Origin: Pseudomonas sp. IB20
GTDB taxonomy: Bacteria > Pseudomonadota > Gammaproteobacteria > Pseudomonadales > Pseudomonadaceae
Direction of reading: 5' to 3'
DNA length: 64,000 nt
Assembly: GCF_009707325.1 (NCBI RefSeq)
Contig: NZ_CP046103.1
Location: 4,040,744-4,104,743 of the forward strand
Part shown: one piece after another, positions 46,214 to 57,382 of the stretch
Numbering within the stretch: position 1 is the first letter of the stretch
Layout of the letters: every line of letters begins with the position of its first letter
Translations under genes and position numbers: made by a program
Notes under the pieces: model-generated
Seen by the model: only the letters and a program-made list of their open reading frames with translations
Told to the model about the DNA's origin: nothing
Databases searched by the model: none

Positions 46214-47515
46214 TCAGTTCAGGTAAGGGGACCAGGATGGTTCTCTGACTTCGCCTTGTGCGGTAGGAAGTGGGAGCCTTACGCGTCCATTAATGGATAC
46301 GAGCATCAAGACTCCCCGGCCCTGCTGGCGGGTGGCGTAGATTACCATGGTGCCGTTGGGCGCAACAGTAGCTGACTCATCAAGGTTGGTATCTGTAAGG
46401 ATTTTTACGGTTCCGCGCTGCAAATCCTGGGCCGCAACCCGGAAATTAGTGAAACCATCCTGACGGTGAATCATCACCAACGTCTTTTCATCAGCCGAAA
46501 GCTTCGGATTTGCGTTGTAGTTACCAATAAAGGTCACTCGTTCCGCGCTGCCGCCGCTCACATTTGCCTTGTAGACCTGTGGCTTGCCGCCCCGGTCGGA
46601 GGTGAAGTAGATGGTAGAACCATCTTTACCCCAGAACGGTTCAGTGTTGATGCCCGGGCCGCTGGTAACACGGCTGATCTGGCGCGAAGCCATGTTCATC
46701 ACGTAGATGTCCGGGTTGCCGTCTTTGGACAGTACGAACGCCAGGCGCGAACCATCCGGCGACCAGGCAGGTGCACCGTTGAGGCCTTCGAAGTTGGTGA
46801 TCTGCTCACGACGACCCGTATCAATGTGCTGCACGAAGATACGTGGACGGCGCTGCTCGAACGACACGTAGGCAATACGCTTGCCGTCCGGCGCAAAACG
46901 CGGCGACAGGATTGGCTCACGCGATTGCAACAACGTCACAGCCCGTGCACCGTCGTAGTCCGAACGCTGCAATGTGTAACGCGTGTTATCTACGGAGAAA
47001 CGCTCAGCCGTTACATAAAGCAGACGCGTCGAGAAAGCACCTTTGATACCGGTGAGCTTTTCAAACGACTGGTCGGAGATGTAGTGCGCCATGTCCCGCA
47101 GTTGTTCGGCGGTGCCCGATACGCTGCCGGTCAAGACCTGCTGCTCGGTGGCCACGTTGAACAACGTGTACTGGATTTGCAGGCGACCGCCGGCTGGCGT
47201 GATGTTGCCGACCATCAGGTACTGCGCGCCCACTGCTTTCCAGTCACGGAACACAACTTCGCTCGCCTGGTTGGGCTGGCTGATCATGTTGCCTTTCGGA
47301 ATCGGCGCGTAGTAACCGGAGTTGCGCAGGTCGTCACTGACGATCTGGGCCATGTCGTCCGGCAGCACGCTGCCGCCCTGCCAGCCGAACGGTACTACGG
47401 CGATCGGGGTGGCCCGATCGCTACCGCTGGTGACCAGGATGTTCTTTTCATCCGCCGCCGCTATCCCTGCCATACAGCAAATAACGACAAGCATTCCTCG
47501 AAGAAGGTTTCTCAC
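46214..47515 (-). CDS. tolB: Tol-Pal protein TolB
   Basis: Periplasmic beta-propeller that binds Pal and passes on TolA force. It is 433 residues: a signal peptide (about 1-21), an N-terminal TolB domain (PIAVVPFGW), and six WD-like blades with repeats such as PRFAPDGKRIAYVSF and PAWSPDGSRLAFVLS. Its start overlaps the tolA stop by 4 bases. Confidence 0.96.
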   Translation of the reverse strand: MRNLLRGMLVVICCMAGIAAADEKNILVTSGSDRATPIAVVPFGWQGGSVLPDDMAQIVSDDLRNSGYYAPIPKGNMISQPNQASEVVFRDWKAVGAQYLMVGNITPAGGRLQIQYTLFNVATEQQVLTGSVSGTAEQLRDMAHYISDQSFEKLTGIKGAFSTRLLYVTAERFSVDNTRYTLQRSDYDGARAVTLLQSREPILSPRFAPDGKRIAYVSFEQRRPRIFVQHIDTGRREQITNFEGLNGAPAWSPDGSRLAFVLSKDGNPDIYVMNMASRQISRVTSGPGINTEPFWGKDGSTIYFTSDRGGKPQVYKANVSGGSAERVTFIGNYNANPKLSADEKTLVMIHRQDGFTNFRVAAQDLQRGTVKILTDTNLDESATVAPNGTMVIYATRQQGRGVLMLVSINGRVRLPLPTAQGEVREPSWSPYLN

Positions 47516-48585
47516 AAGGCTAGATCCTCAGGTGTGAATGTCATCTTGAATGAACGATAGGGAGCGAAGTCGCTTGGTTTCATTCCCTGCATCTCGGTCA
47601 ACCGGCCAATGTTCTTGACCGCGGCAACCGCCGAACTGTCGAACGAACCGTCACCACTGGACTTGGCCACGCTGACCGAAGTCACCGTACCGTCCGGCAA
47701 CATGCCGATCTGCAGCACTACTGTCATGCCTTTGCGTGCCGAAGGTGGACGTGTCCAGCCTTCCGCTGCCCGTGCCCGAATCAGATCGTCGAAACTGCCC
47801 GCGACTTCATCACCACGTTCATCTGCCAAGGCTTGCTGACGCTGCGGCGTGTCGGAGAGCAAATCTGCCAAGGCCTGGGCCTTTTTCTCTTCGGCGGATT
47901 TACGTGCTGCTTCCTGGGCCTTTTTCTTGCTGGCGTCGGCGGCAGCTTTCTTCTTCGCGTCGTCGGCGACTTTCTTCTTCGCCTCGTCTGCTTCAGCTTT
48001 TTTCTTGGCGTCTTCGGCGGCTTTTTTCTTCGCGTCTTCGACTATCTTTTTCTTGGCGTCTTCAGCGGCCTTTTTCTTGGCCTCTTCTTCGGCCGCTTTT
48101 TTGGCTTCTTCTTCAGACTTCTTCTTGGCTATATCAGCCAATTGTTTCTCTTCGGCTTTTTTAGCTTCGGCAGCTTTGTCGGCTTTCTTGGCTTCATCAG
48201 CCTTTTTCGCCTCGTCAGCTTTCTTGGCTTCGTCAGCCTTTTTCGATTCCTCGGCCTTTTGAGCCGCCTCTTCTTTCTTTTGTTCCGCAGCAGCCTTCAC
48301 CGCTTCCTGCTCGACCTTCTTCTGTTCCATCTGCTCGACTTCAGTCTGGCGCGCAGCCGACTTCTGGGCCTCACCCGCAATCTTCTGATTGGTCTGGGTG
48401 GTGGCCTGACTTTTCGATTTCAGCTGATACAGGGTCGCCTGCACGATCGGCTTGGCTGGCGGCAGGTCCGGGGTCATGGCAAAGCTGACGAACAGCATGC
48501 CAAACACCAGGACGTGCAGGGCAATTGCCCAGACGCTAGGCCAGAAGAAGCTTTCCGAGGCGGACGGCTCTCGCTGTTGGTGCAT
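47512..48585 (-). CDS. tolA: Tol-Pal protein TolA
   Basis: Inner-membrane protein spanning the periplasm to transmit proton-motive force to Pal. It is 357 residues: one membrane helix (VWAIALHVLVFGMLFVSFAM, about 18-38), a long lysine/alanine/glutamate helix with repeats of DEAKKADEAKKADEAKK type (about 75-245), and a C-terminal TolA III/TonB-like domain (about 255-357). It overlaps tolR by one base. Confidence 0.95.
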   Translation of the reverse strand: MHQQREPSASESFFWPSVWAIALHVLVFGMLFVSFAMTPDLPPAKPIVQATLYQLKSKSQATTQTNQKIAGEAQKSAARQTEVEQMEQKKVEQEAVKAAAEQKKEEAAQKAEESKKADEAKKADEAKKADEAKKADKAAEAKKAEEKQLADIAKKKSEEEAKKAAEEEAKKKAAEDAKKKIVEDAKKKAAEDAKKKAEADEAKKKVADDAKKKAAADASKKKAQEAARKSAEEKKAQALADLLSDTPQRQQALADERGDEVAGSFDDLIRARAAEGWTRPPSARKGMTVVLQIGMLPDGTVTSVSVAKSSGDGSFDSSAVAAVKNIGRLTEMQGMKPSDFAPYRSFKMTFTPEDLAL

Positions 48586-49046
48586 CAGGGCGCCTCGGTA
48601 ATCAAGCCAACGTTACCCACGCCGGCCTTCTGCAGCCCACCCATGGCGCCCATGACGGAGCCATAGTCGACCACTTTGTCGCCGCGAATGAACACTTGCG
48701 TGTGCTTGCCGCCTTCGTTGCCGGACCGGATGATCTTGGTCACGGCGTCGGTCATCTGCGGCAAGGTCATGGCCTTGTCCTGCTGTTTCTGGGTGTCGAC
48801 TTCGCTGCCAAGGTTCCAGTAATAGGTCTTGTCAGCCTTGATCGAAATGGTCAGGACCTGAGTGTTGTTGTCTTGCGGCAAGGCTTCGCTGGAAACCTTG
48901 GGCAAATCAACTTTCACGCCCTGATTGAGCATCGGCGCGGTCACCATAAAGATCACCAGCAGCACCAGCATCACGTCGATGTAGGGCACTACGTTCATCT
49001 CGGCGACCGGCTTGCGCTTTTTGCGAGCTCGAGCGATTAAAGCCAT
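48585..49046 (-). CDS. tolR: Tol-Pal protein TolR
   Basis: ExbD-like subunit of the TolQR motor. It is 153 residues: one membrane helix with the proton-path aspartate (VVPYIDVMLVLLVIFMV) and a periplasmic domain. It lies between tolQ and tolA in the conserved order. Confidence 0.95.
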   Translation of the reverse strand: MALIARARKKRKPVAEMNVVPYIDVMLVLLVIFMVTAPMLNQGVKVDLPKVSSEALPQDNNTQVLTISIKADKTYYWNLGSEVDTQKQQDKAMTLPQMTDAVTKIIRSGNEGGKHTQVFIRGDKVVDYGSVMGAMGGLQKAGVGNVGLITEAP

Positions 49047-49060
49047 TGGGAATTACCTGC

Positions 49061-49756
49061 TTATTCTTCGCTGGTGTGCACTTTACGGTGCAGGATCGCC
49101 TGGAATTCATCGGCGAAGGTGTAGTAACGGCTGATCAAAGTCTCGCCGCGCGCGGCAAAACGGTTGTAGGCGATTACTGCCGGGATAGCGGCGAACAAGC
49201 CGATCGCGGTGGCGATCAGGGCTTCGGCGATACCCGGGGCCACGGTGGCCAGGGTCGCTTGCTGGGCCTGGGCCAGGCCGCGGAAGGAGTTCATGATCCC
49301 CCACACAGTACCGAACAAGCCGATGTACGGGCTGACGGAACCCACGGTGGCGAGGAACGGCAAACTTTGCTCAAGCTTCTCTTCTTCGCGGGAAATGGCG
49401 ACGCGCATGGCACGGGCCACGCCTTCCATGACCGCTTCCGGGTCAACGCCCGGTTGCTGACGCAGGCGGGAGAATTCCTTGAAACCGGCGCGAAAGATCT
49501 GCTCGACGCCCGAATCAGGGTCCGGGTTGCTGCCGGCCTGGCGGTACAGCTTGGACAGGTCGATACCCGACCAGAAGCGCTCCTCGAAGCTCTCCAGGGC
49601 ACGTCGACCGGCACGCAGCAGGTTGCTGCGCTGAAAAATCATGACCCAAGAGGTAACCGATGCGGCTACCAGGATCAGCATCACCAGTTGAACCACAACA
49701 CTGGCATTGCTGACCAGGCTCCACATGGAGGAATGGTCGACGACGGTAGGTTCCAC
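49061..49756 (-). CDS. tolQ: Tol-Pal protein TolQ
   Basis: ExbB/MotA-family subunit of the TolQR proton channel. It is 231 residues with three membrane helices; the conserved ATVGSVSPYIGLFGTVWGIM and ATAIGLFAAIPAVIAYN segments are present. The start is GTG 49756 after AGGAG. It begins right after ybgC. Confidence 0.95.
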   Translation of the reverse strand: MEPTVVDHSSMWSLVSNASVVVQLVMLILVAASVTSWVMIFQRSNLLRAGRRALESFEERFWSGIDLSKLYRQAGSNPDPDSGVEQIFRAGFKEFSRLRQQPGVDPEAVMEGVARAMRVAISREEEKLEQSLPFLATVGSVSPYIGLFGTVWGIMNSFRGLAQAQQATLATVAPGIAEALIATAIGLFAAIPAVIAYNRFAARGETLISRYYTFADEFQAILHRKVHTSEE

Positions 49757-49757
49757 G

Positions 49758-50213
49758 CTAAATCTCCTGCTTTGATTGTTTACCCGCGCCGCTTACGCCG
49801 GCAAAGGCCGCACGTAGAGCTTCGGGAATGGCCCGGGGTTTCAAACTATTGGTGCGCACACAGGCCACCAGGAACTGCCCCTCACAGAGCAGCGTTGCAT
49901 CCGTTGCCCGCCTGACCTGCTGTTTAAAGCGCAGGCTGACACGGTTCAATTCGATTACTTCAGCGCTGACCAACAATTCATCGTCCAATCGCGCCGGTGC
50001 GTGGTAGCGCGCCTCGCTGGAATGCACGACAAATAACAGGTCCTCCCCTGCCAGCTGGGATTGGGCAAAGCCCAGCTCCCGTAGCCGCTCGGTTCGAGCC
50101 CGCTCCATGAACTTGAGGTAGTTGACGTAATAAACGATGCCGCCAGCATCGGTGTCCTCGTAATAAACGCGACAGCGATGTGCGAACGACTGATCCCCGT
50201 TTTGCGCGCGCAT
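49758..50213 (-). CDS. ybgC: Acyl-CoA thioesterase YbgC
   Basis: Hotdog-fold thioesterase associated with Tol-Pal. It is 151 residues. VYYEDTDAGGIVYYVNYLKFMERARTE holds the catalytic aspartate-tyrosine region of the 4-hydroxybenzoyl-CoA thioesterase type. It is the first gene of the ybgC-tolQRAB-pal-cpoB operon. Confidence 0.94.
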   Translation of the reverse strand: MRAQNGDQSFAHRCRVYYEDTDAGGIVYYVNYLKFMERARTERLRELGFAQSQLAGEDLLFVVHSSEARYHAPARLDDELLVSAEVIELNRVSLRFKQQVRRATDATLLCEGQFLVACVRTNSLKPRAIPEALRAAFAGVSGAGKQSKQEI

Positions 50214-50352
50214 ACTCTAGTGCTTACTCCTCAGGTTGCCAATCCGGCTGGGCAACTGTTTTTTGATCCTATGACACATTTCTAACAACTGAATGACGAC
50301 ACCAGCCACTAGGACAGCACAAAGCTCAGATAAATCGACTGGCGTGACCTTT

Positions 50353-51411
50353 TTAATCGTCCACTGCATCGAGGAATTCGTCTACTACAGGCATCTCACC
50401 CAATCGTGACGGAATGTTTAACCCGAAGTGCAAATAGGCATGGCGCGTCACCACCCGCCCCCTTGGCGTACGCATGATGTAACCCTGTTGGATCAGGTAC
50501 GGCTCCAGCACATCTTCAATCGTGTGGCGCTCCTCGCTGATCGCCGCCGCCAGGCTGTCTACGCCCACCGGGCCGCCGTCGAACTTCTCGATCATGGTCA
50601 AGAGTAGACGCCGATCCTGGTGATCGAAGCCATGTTCGTCCACATCCAGCAGGTTCAAGGCCAGATCAGCCACGGCCTTGGTGATATGCCCCTTAGCCCG
50701 CACCTCGGCAAAATCGCGCACACGCCGTAACAAACGGTTGGCGATCCGCGGCGTACCACGGGCGCGGCGGGCGATTTCAAACGCGCCGTCCGGGTCTAGG
50801 GGCAAGCCAAGGATGCTCGCCGAACGGCTGACGATGGTGGCCAAATCCGCAGTGCTATAGAACTCTAGACGTTGAACAATGCCGAAACGGTCTCGCAGCG
50901 GGTTGGTCAACATGCCTGCGCGGGTGGTCGCCCCCACCAGAGTGAAGGGCGGCAAATCGAGCTTGATCGAGCGGGCCGCCGGGCCTTCGCCGATCATGAT
51001 GTCGAGCTGAAAGTCTTCCATGGCGGGGTACAGCACTTCCTCGACGATGGGCGACAGCCGATGGATTTCGTCGATAAACAGCACGTCGTGCGGCTCAAGA
51101 TTGGTCAGCAACGCCGCCAAGTCCCCCGGACGCTCCAGCACCGGGCCGGAGGTGGACTTGATCGACACCCCCATTTCATTGGCGATAATCATTGCCAGGG
51201 TGGTTTTACCCAGCCCCGGCGGGCCGAAGATCAACGTGTGGTCCAAGGACTCGCTGCGCCCGCGCGCGGCCTGGATGAACAACTCCATTTGCTCACGCAC
51301 GGTAGGCTGGCCGATATAGTCGGCCAGGCTCAGCGGGCGGATGGCCCGGTCCTGGACTTCTTCACGGTCGCGCGGGCCAGTGGCCGCGATCAGACGATCA
51401 GCTTCAATCAC
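50353..51411 (-). CDS. ruvB: Holliday junction helicase RuvB
   Basis: Ring helicase driving branch migration with RuvA. It is 352 residues: Walker A GPPGLGKTT, Walker B LFIDEIHRL, sensor GATTRAGML, and a C-terminal winged helix (RTPRGRVVTRHAY). The start GTG 51411 immediately follows the ruvA stop (TAAGTG). Confidence 0.96.
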   Translation of the reverse strand: MIEADRLIAATGPRDREEVQDRAIRPLSLADYIGQPTVREQMELFIQAARGRSESLDHTLIFGPPGLGKTTLAMIIANEMGVSIKSTSGPVLERPGDLAALLTNLEPHDVLFIDEIHRLSPIVEEVLYPAMEDFQLDIMIGEGPAARSIKLDLPPFTLVGATTRAGMLTNPLRDRFGIVQRLEFYSTADLATIVSRSASILGLPLDPDGAFEIARRARGTPRIANRLLRRVRDFAEVRAKGHITKAVADLALNLLDVDEHGFDHQDRRLLLTMIEKFDGGPVGVDSLAAAISEERHTIEDVLEPYLIQQGYIMRTPRGRVVTRHAYLHFGLNIPSRLGEMPVVDEFLDAVDD

Positions 51412-52023
51412 TTAAATCATTCCCTTCAGGGCTCGGCGGATCATGTCTTCGCTGCTCAGGTTCTTATCCTTGATGGCCGATACGGCTTTGCTCGCTTCCT
51501 GCGGCTTGTAGCCCAGGGAGATCAACGCGCTGACCGCATCGCTTTCGGCGCTGGCGACCTGGCCGGCCGGCATATCCGGCTGGTTCGGCACCAGGGCAAA
51601 CATGCTCGGCACGACTTCCCAGGCTTTGAAACGGTCCTTGAGTTCCACCAGCAGGCGCTCGGCAGTTTTCTTGCCAACGCCCGGCACCTTGGTCAACGCC
51701 GAGGTGTCCTGGGCCGAAACCGCGCGCACCAACTCATCCACTTCCAGGCTCGACATCAATGCCAGCGCGAGCTTGGGGCCCACGCCATTGAGGCGAATCA
51801 GCTCGCGAAAGAAGTCGCGATCACGCTTGCCAATGAAACCATAGAGCAATTGCGCATCTTCACGCACTACCAGATGGGTGTGCAGGGTCAGCGGCTCGCC
51901 GACCGACGGCAGGCGATACAGGGTGGTCATGGGCACTTCCAGCTCATAGCCCAACCCATTTACATCCAGAATCAGGTGCGGCGGCTGTTTCTCAGCCAGG
52001 GTGCCGCGCAAGCGTCCAATCAC
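51412..52023 (-). CDS. ruvA: Holliday junction protein RuvA
   Basis: Binds four-way junctions and targets RuvB to them. It is 203 residues: an N-terminal OB fold (MIGRLRGTLAEK), two helix-hairpin-helix motifs (LIRLNGVGPKLALALM, LTKVPGVGKKTAERLL) and a C-terminal RuvB-binding domain. It lies between ruvC and ruvB. Confidence 0.96.
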   Translation of the reverse strand: MIGRLRGTLAEKQPPHLILDVNGLGYELEVPMTTLYRLPSVGEPLTLHTHLVVREDAQLLYGFIGKRDRDFFRELIRLNGVGPKLALALMSSLEVDELVRAVSAQDTSALTKVPGVGKKTAERLLVELKDRFKAWEVVPSMFALVPNQPDMPAGQVASAESDAVSALISLGYKPQEASKAVSAIKDKNLSSEDMIRRALKGMI

Positions 52024-52090
52024 GGTTCAGATCCTTAAAGCTTAGGGTCAGAACAAGGCCTGACCGGAAATAACGATTGCGCTGATGCTA

Positions 52091-52615
52091 TCAGAGACGC
52101 AGCCGCCCGCCACGACTGCGTGCCGTGCCCAGGCCATGCGGCAGCAAGCTTGAGCGGGTGTGCGCATGGCAAATGGCAATGGCCAGGGCGTCGGAGGCGT
52201 CGATCTGCGGTTTTGAGGTGAGCTTGAGCATGTGCATAACCATCATCTGCACCTGCTCCTTATTCGCCGCACCGGTGCCGACCACAGCCTGCTTGACCTG
52301 GGTCGCGGTGTATTCGGCGATTTCCATACCCTCCTCCGCGCCGGCGACGATGGCGGCGCCACGCGCCTGGCCGAGTTTCAACGCGGAGTCGGCGTTTTTG
52401 GCCATGAACACTTTTTCGATGCCCATGGTCACCGGGCCGTAGGTCTGGATCACTTCACGCACGCCGCGATAGACGATCTGCAGGCGCTCGGCCAACTCGC
52501 CCGCGCCGGTGCGGATGCAGCCCGAGGCGACGTAAACGCAGCCGCGCGGGGTATGTTGCACCACGCCAAAACCGGTGATGCGCGAACCGGGGTCGATACC
52601 TAGGATTAAAGTCAT
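52091..52615 (-). CDS. ruvC: Crossover junction endonuclease RuvC
   Basis: Resolves Holliday junctions. It is 174 residues from ATG 52615 (MTLILGIDPGSRITGFGV), where the first catalytic aspartate is D8 in GIDPGS; acidic residues in MGIEKVFM and DASDALAIAICH complete the site. An upstream in-frame start at 52642 would add nine unrelated residues. Confidence 0.96.
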   Translation of the reverse strand: MTLILGIDPGSRITGFGVVQHTPRGCVYVASGCIRTGAGELAERLQIVYRGVREVIQTYGPVTMGIEKVFMAKNADSALKLGQARGAAIVAGAEEGMEIAEYTATQVKQAVVGTGAANKEQVQMMVMHMLKLTSKPQIDASDALAIAICHAHTRSSLLPHGLGTARSRGGRLRL

Positions 52616-52665
52616 AACGCCTGCGGAGTAGGGAAAACACAATTCTTGCGGCCAACATCAATCAA

Positions 52666-52752
52666 CTGTGGGAGCTGGCTTGCCTGCGATGCAGACACCT
52701 CGGTGCTTCTGTCAAACCGAGGTGACGCTATCGCAGGCAAGCCAACACCCAC
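52666..52752. repeat. REPIN between ruvC and yebC
   Basis: Inverted REP cores (CTGTGGGAGCTGGCTTGCC and GGCAAGCCAACACCCA) around a CCTCGG/CCGAGG-containing spacer; the right arm is slightly degenerate. Confidence 0.85.
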
Positions 52753-52786
52753 CCAAACCAGCTCACACAGTGGAGCGGCGCGCCCC

Positions 52787-53533
52787 TTAAGAGAGCTGTT
52801 CGGCCACTTCTTCTGGAATGTCGGCATTCGAATAAACGTTCTGCACATCATCCAGGTCTTCAAGCATATCGAGCATCTTTAGCACTTTCTGCGCACCGTC
52901 CAGGTCCAGCTCGGCGCTGGTGGTCGGCAGCATCACGATTTCCGCGTCAGTGCCTTTGAAACCGGCGGCTTCCAGGGCATTACGCACCGCGTAGAAACCT
53001 GCGAACGAGGTGAATACGTCGATGGAACCGTCTTCGTTGGTCACCACGTCGTCGGCATCTGCCTCCATTGCGGCTTCGATCAGCGCATCTTCATCCACGC
53101 CGGGTGCGAAGGAGATCTGCCCCTTGCGCTCGAACAGGTAAGCCACCGAGCCGTCGGTGCCCAGGTTACCGCCGCATTTGCTGAACGCATGGCGCACGGC
53201 TGCGGCAGTACGGTTGCGGTTGTCGGTCATGCACTCGACCATCACCGCCACGCCGCCCGGGCCGTAGCCTTCGTAGCTCAGCTCGACCATGTCGTCGGTG
53301 TCGGCCGCGCCGGCACCACGGGCCACAGCGCGGTCGATGATGTCGCGGCTCATGTTCGCGCCCAACGCCTTGTCCAGCGCCAGGCGCAGACGTGGGTTGG
53401 AGCCCGGGTCACCGCCGCCCTGGCGGGCAGCGACGGTCAGTTCGCGAATCCACTTGGTGAAGATCTTGCCTTTCTTGGCATCCTGTCGCTCTTTGCGGTG
53501 CTTGATGTTCGCCCACTTGGAATGGCCAGCCAT
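52787..53533 (-). CDS. yebC: YebC/PmpR family transcriptional regulator
   Basis: A 248-residue YebC/PmpR/TACO1-type protein with MAGHSKWANIKHRKERQDAKKGKIF at the start and three alpha/beta domains. In P. aeruginosa PmpR represses quorum-sensing genes; related proteins also act on ribosomes stalled at polyproline. It is placed between aspS and ruvC as in other Pseudomonas. Confidence 0.95.
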   Translation of the reverse strand: MAGHSKWANIKHRKERQDAKKGKIFTKWIRELTVAARQGGGDPGSNPRLRLALDKALGANMSRDIIDRAVARGAGAADTDDMVELSYEGYGPGGVAVMVECMTDNRNRTAAAVRHAFSKCGGNLGTDGSVAYLFERKGQISFAPGVDEDALIEAAMEADADDVVTNEDGSIDVFTSFAGFYAVRNALEAAGFKGTDAEIVMLPTTSAELDLDGAQKVLKMLDMLEDLDDVQNVYSNADIPEEVAEQLS

Positions 53534-53620
53534 AACACAACTCCGAAATTCTCTAGAAACCTTAACAATCCCGCCCCAGGCAGGACTTCTCTCTTAAAAG
53601 CACAACCCTTGTAACGCAAA

Positions 53621-53645
53621 GGCGCATCCGAAGATGCGCCTTTTT
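53621..53645. terminator. Hairpin between aspS and yebC
   Basis: GGCGCATC (53621-53628) pairs with GATGCGCC (53633-53640) around CGAA; five Ts follow on the plus strand and three on the minus. On the minus strand it can partly end the aspS transcript. Confidence 0.75.
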
Positions 53646-53683
53646 AGACTGCGTAAACCTCAGTGCGCTTTCACGCAGCAGCC

Positions 53684-55459
<1,776 letters not shown>

Positions 55460-55566
55460 GGTAGTGGTTTCACTTCTCGTAATTCGAAATTCGGTGGAGG
55501 CTCGCCTCGTCACCGTACAGTTAAGCAGGGGACGGATAATGCAGGAGCCTGCGCGTAGAGTTCAAC

Positions 55567-55788
55567 TCAGTCTGCTTTGTCGCCGCCTGCCAGGTTCTTC
55601 TTGGCGCCGGTCTTGAAGTCGGTCTCGTACCAGCCGCTGCCACTCAGGCGGAAGCCCGGCATGGACAACATCTTCTTCAGCTCAGGCGCCTGGCAGGCAG
55701 GGCAATCGACCAGCGGCGCTGCGCTGATCTTCTGAATGGCTTCCAACTGATGACCACAGGAAGCACATTGATAGTCGTACATGGGCAT
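55567..55788 (-). CDS. FmdB-family zinc ribbon protein
   Basis: A 73-residue protein whose start MPMYDYQCASCGHQLEAIQK and later CPACQAPELKKMLS give two CxxC pairs of an FmdB/CxxC_CxxC_SSSS zinc ribbon. The rest is short and charged. It is the gene upstream of aspS on the same strand, a frequent pairing. Function unknown. ATG 55788 is preceded by a weak GAGACATCTCC. Confidence 0.88.
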   Translation of the reverse strand: MPMYDYQCASCGHQLEAIQKISAAPLVDCPACQAPELKKMLSMPGFRLSGSGWYETDFKTGAKKNLAGGDKAD

Positions 55789-55955
55789 GGAGATGTCTCG
55801 GCGATCAGATCTAACTGCGCCACGCCGGCCCTGTGGGCAAGCCCGGGATGCGTAGCAAAGCGCGGGATTATATCTGGTAAATCGACACAGCGCAGCCGGC
55901 TTTCTACCCCAGGGCCGGCCCGCCATGACGCAAGGCCGGCTCCGCAACCGCCGGA

Positions 55956-56270
55956 TTAATCGGCGCTCGTCGGGGTAGTGCGAGCTTTTAATACGTGAAC
56001 CACGCACACCACCCTGACCAACCCGCTGAAGTTCTTCACTCCCCCATAACGCAAATGCACTTCCCGATCGACATAAGACAGCAACGCACTGACTGAGCAG
56101 GCATTGATCCTGGCTATCTCCGTGAGGATATTCCAATAGATCTGTTCGAGCCGCAGACAGGTGGAAAACCCGTTGAGCCTGACCGACCGGGACAATGGCT
56201 TGGCCAGTCCCATATCGAACCCTTTTGCAAAGGGGTCGACCTTTATCTTATGAAAACCACAGGTTTCCAT
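55956..56270 (-). CDS. Ribbon-helix-helix domain protein
   Basis: A protein of about 104 residues with a predicted ribbon-helix-helix DNA-binding segment: a basic strand SRSVRLNGFSTCLRLE followed by two helices (QIYWNILTEIARINACSVSA and LLSYVDREVHL), as in the RHH_4 type. It may be a small transcription regulator. The start is uncertain: ATG 56270 is chosen to begin shortly before the domain, but the frame is open further upstream. The N-terminal cysteines and the Dps-like gene next door are the only other hints. Confidence 0.6.
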   Translation of the reverse strand: METCGFHKIKVDPFAKGFDMGLAKPLSRSVRLNGFSTCLRLEQIYWNILTEIARINACSVSALLSYVDREVHLRYGGVKNFSGLVRVVCVVHVLKARTTPTSAD

Positions 56271-56477
56271 CACTCCATTACCCACTCCGCGTGACATACA
56301 CCTGACACTCCATTGCCAAACAGCAGCCCATGGGTTTCTCCCATCGGACAGTGGGTCTATAAAACAGCAGGAAGCGCGGGGCAGCCAGAAGACGGGGATC
56401 TGATAGTCGTAGGACAACGCCAGGAAGTGCAGCGAAACAAGTGAGCGGCGCCAGGGCGGCGCCGCTCAGGCGCGGGT

Positions 56478-56951
56478 TTACTGGTTTTCGAGCAGAGAAC
56501 GCAGCATCCACGCGGTTTTTTCATGAACTTGCATACGCTGGGTCAGCAGATCGGCAGTCGGTTCATCGCTGACCTTATCCAGCAAGGGGAAGATGCCACG
56601 TGCGGTGCGCGTCACCGCTTCCTGGCCCGCCACCAACTGCTTGATCATCTCTTCAGCGCTGGGCACACCTTCTTCTTCTTTGATCGAAGAAAGGCGGGCA
56701 TAGATCGAATAGGCGCCCGGCGCCGGGAAACCCAGGGCGCGGATACGCTCGGCAATGGAGTCCACCGCCAGCGCCAGTTCGTTGTACTGCTCTTCAAACA
56801 TCAAGTGCAGCGTACGAAACATGGGGCCCGTGACGTTCCAATGGAAGTTGTGGGTCTTCAAATACAGTACATAGGTATCGGACAGCAGCCGCGAAAGCCC
56901 ATCAACGATGGATTTACGATCTTCTTCACTGATACCAATATCGATTGCCAT
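56478..56951 (-). CDS. dps: Dps-like ferritin family protein
   Basis: A 157-residue Dps/bacterioferritin-like protein: YVLYLKTHNFHWNVTGPMF contains the ferroxidase-site His-Asp pattern, followed by LMFEEQYNELALAVDSIAERIRALG. It would store iron and protect DNA from peroxide. ATG 56951 follows GGGG; an earlier ATG at 56981 is possible. It lies between the RHH gene and the divergent cold-shock fusion gene, matching P. aeruginosa order around PA0962. Confidence 0.9.
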   Translation of the reverse strand: MAIDIGISEEDRKSIVDGLSRLLSDTYVLYLKTHNFHWNVTGPMFRTLHLMFEEQYNELALAVDSIAERIRALGFPAPGAYSIYARLSSIKEEEGVPSAEEMIKQLVAGQEAVTRTARGIFPLLDKVSDEPTADLLTQRMQVHEKTAWMLRSLLENQ

Positions 56952-57382
56952 GTTTTTCCCCTTCAATTGACGAGCATTCATTGATCAGGTGCAGGACCAC
57001 TCTAGCAAGAGTGCCGACTCTGTGCAGCCCGACACACACAGCTGGCATGCGGCAAATCGCCCCTCTGCGGCTCGCCTGACGGCGGCGCGCAAGCCTTTTC
57101 ACAGAGTAGGAAAATTCTCAAAAATGCCGCAAAAAAAGCCCGCACCTGTCTAGGACAAGCGTTTGACGCAGAAATGCCATGGCGCTCGCAACGCCCCGAA
57201 ATGCTTGATTTGAGTAGGCACAGCCTTTGCTGTTAAATAGGCGCTGTGTGGTTGGCCGTTTATTTCTGCGGCACGCCACATAGGCTGATACCCGCGCACG
57301 TGCCCAACGCCTCCCATTGTTCAGAAGCGAACCGTGCCAGTCAGCTCTTCCTTGTGATCCTTCTAAACGTGAGTTAATCAAA
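56952..57382. other. Divergent promoter region between dps and the cold-shock fusion gene
   Basis: A 430-bp spacer with no gene. The right half (57100-57380) is more AT-rich and likely holds promoter and leader of the plus-strand gene; TTGATT near 57207 and TTAAAT near 57233 are weak promoter-like hexamers. No regulator box was identified with confidence. Confidence 0.4.

Noticed and set aside
47833..48666. 277-codon phenylalanine/leucine-rich plus-strand frame
   Set aside because: Mirror of the lysine/alanine repeat of tolA; it only looks like a membrane protein because it is antisense to AAG/GCC repeats.
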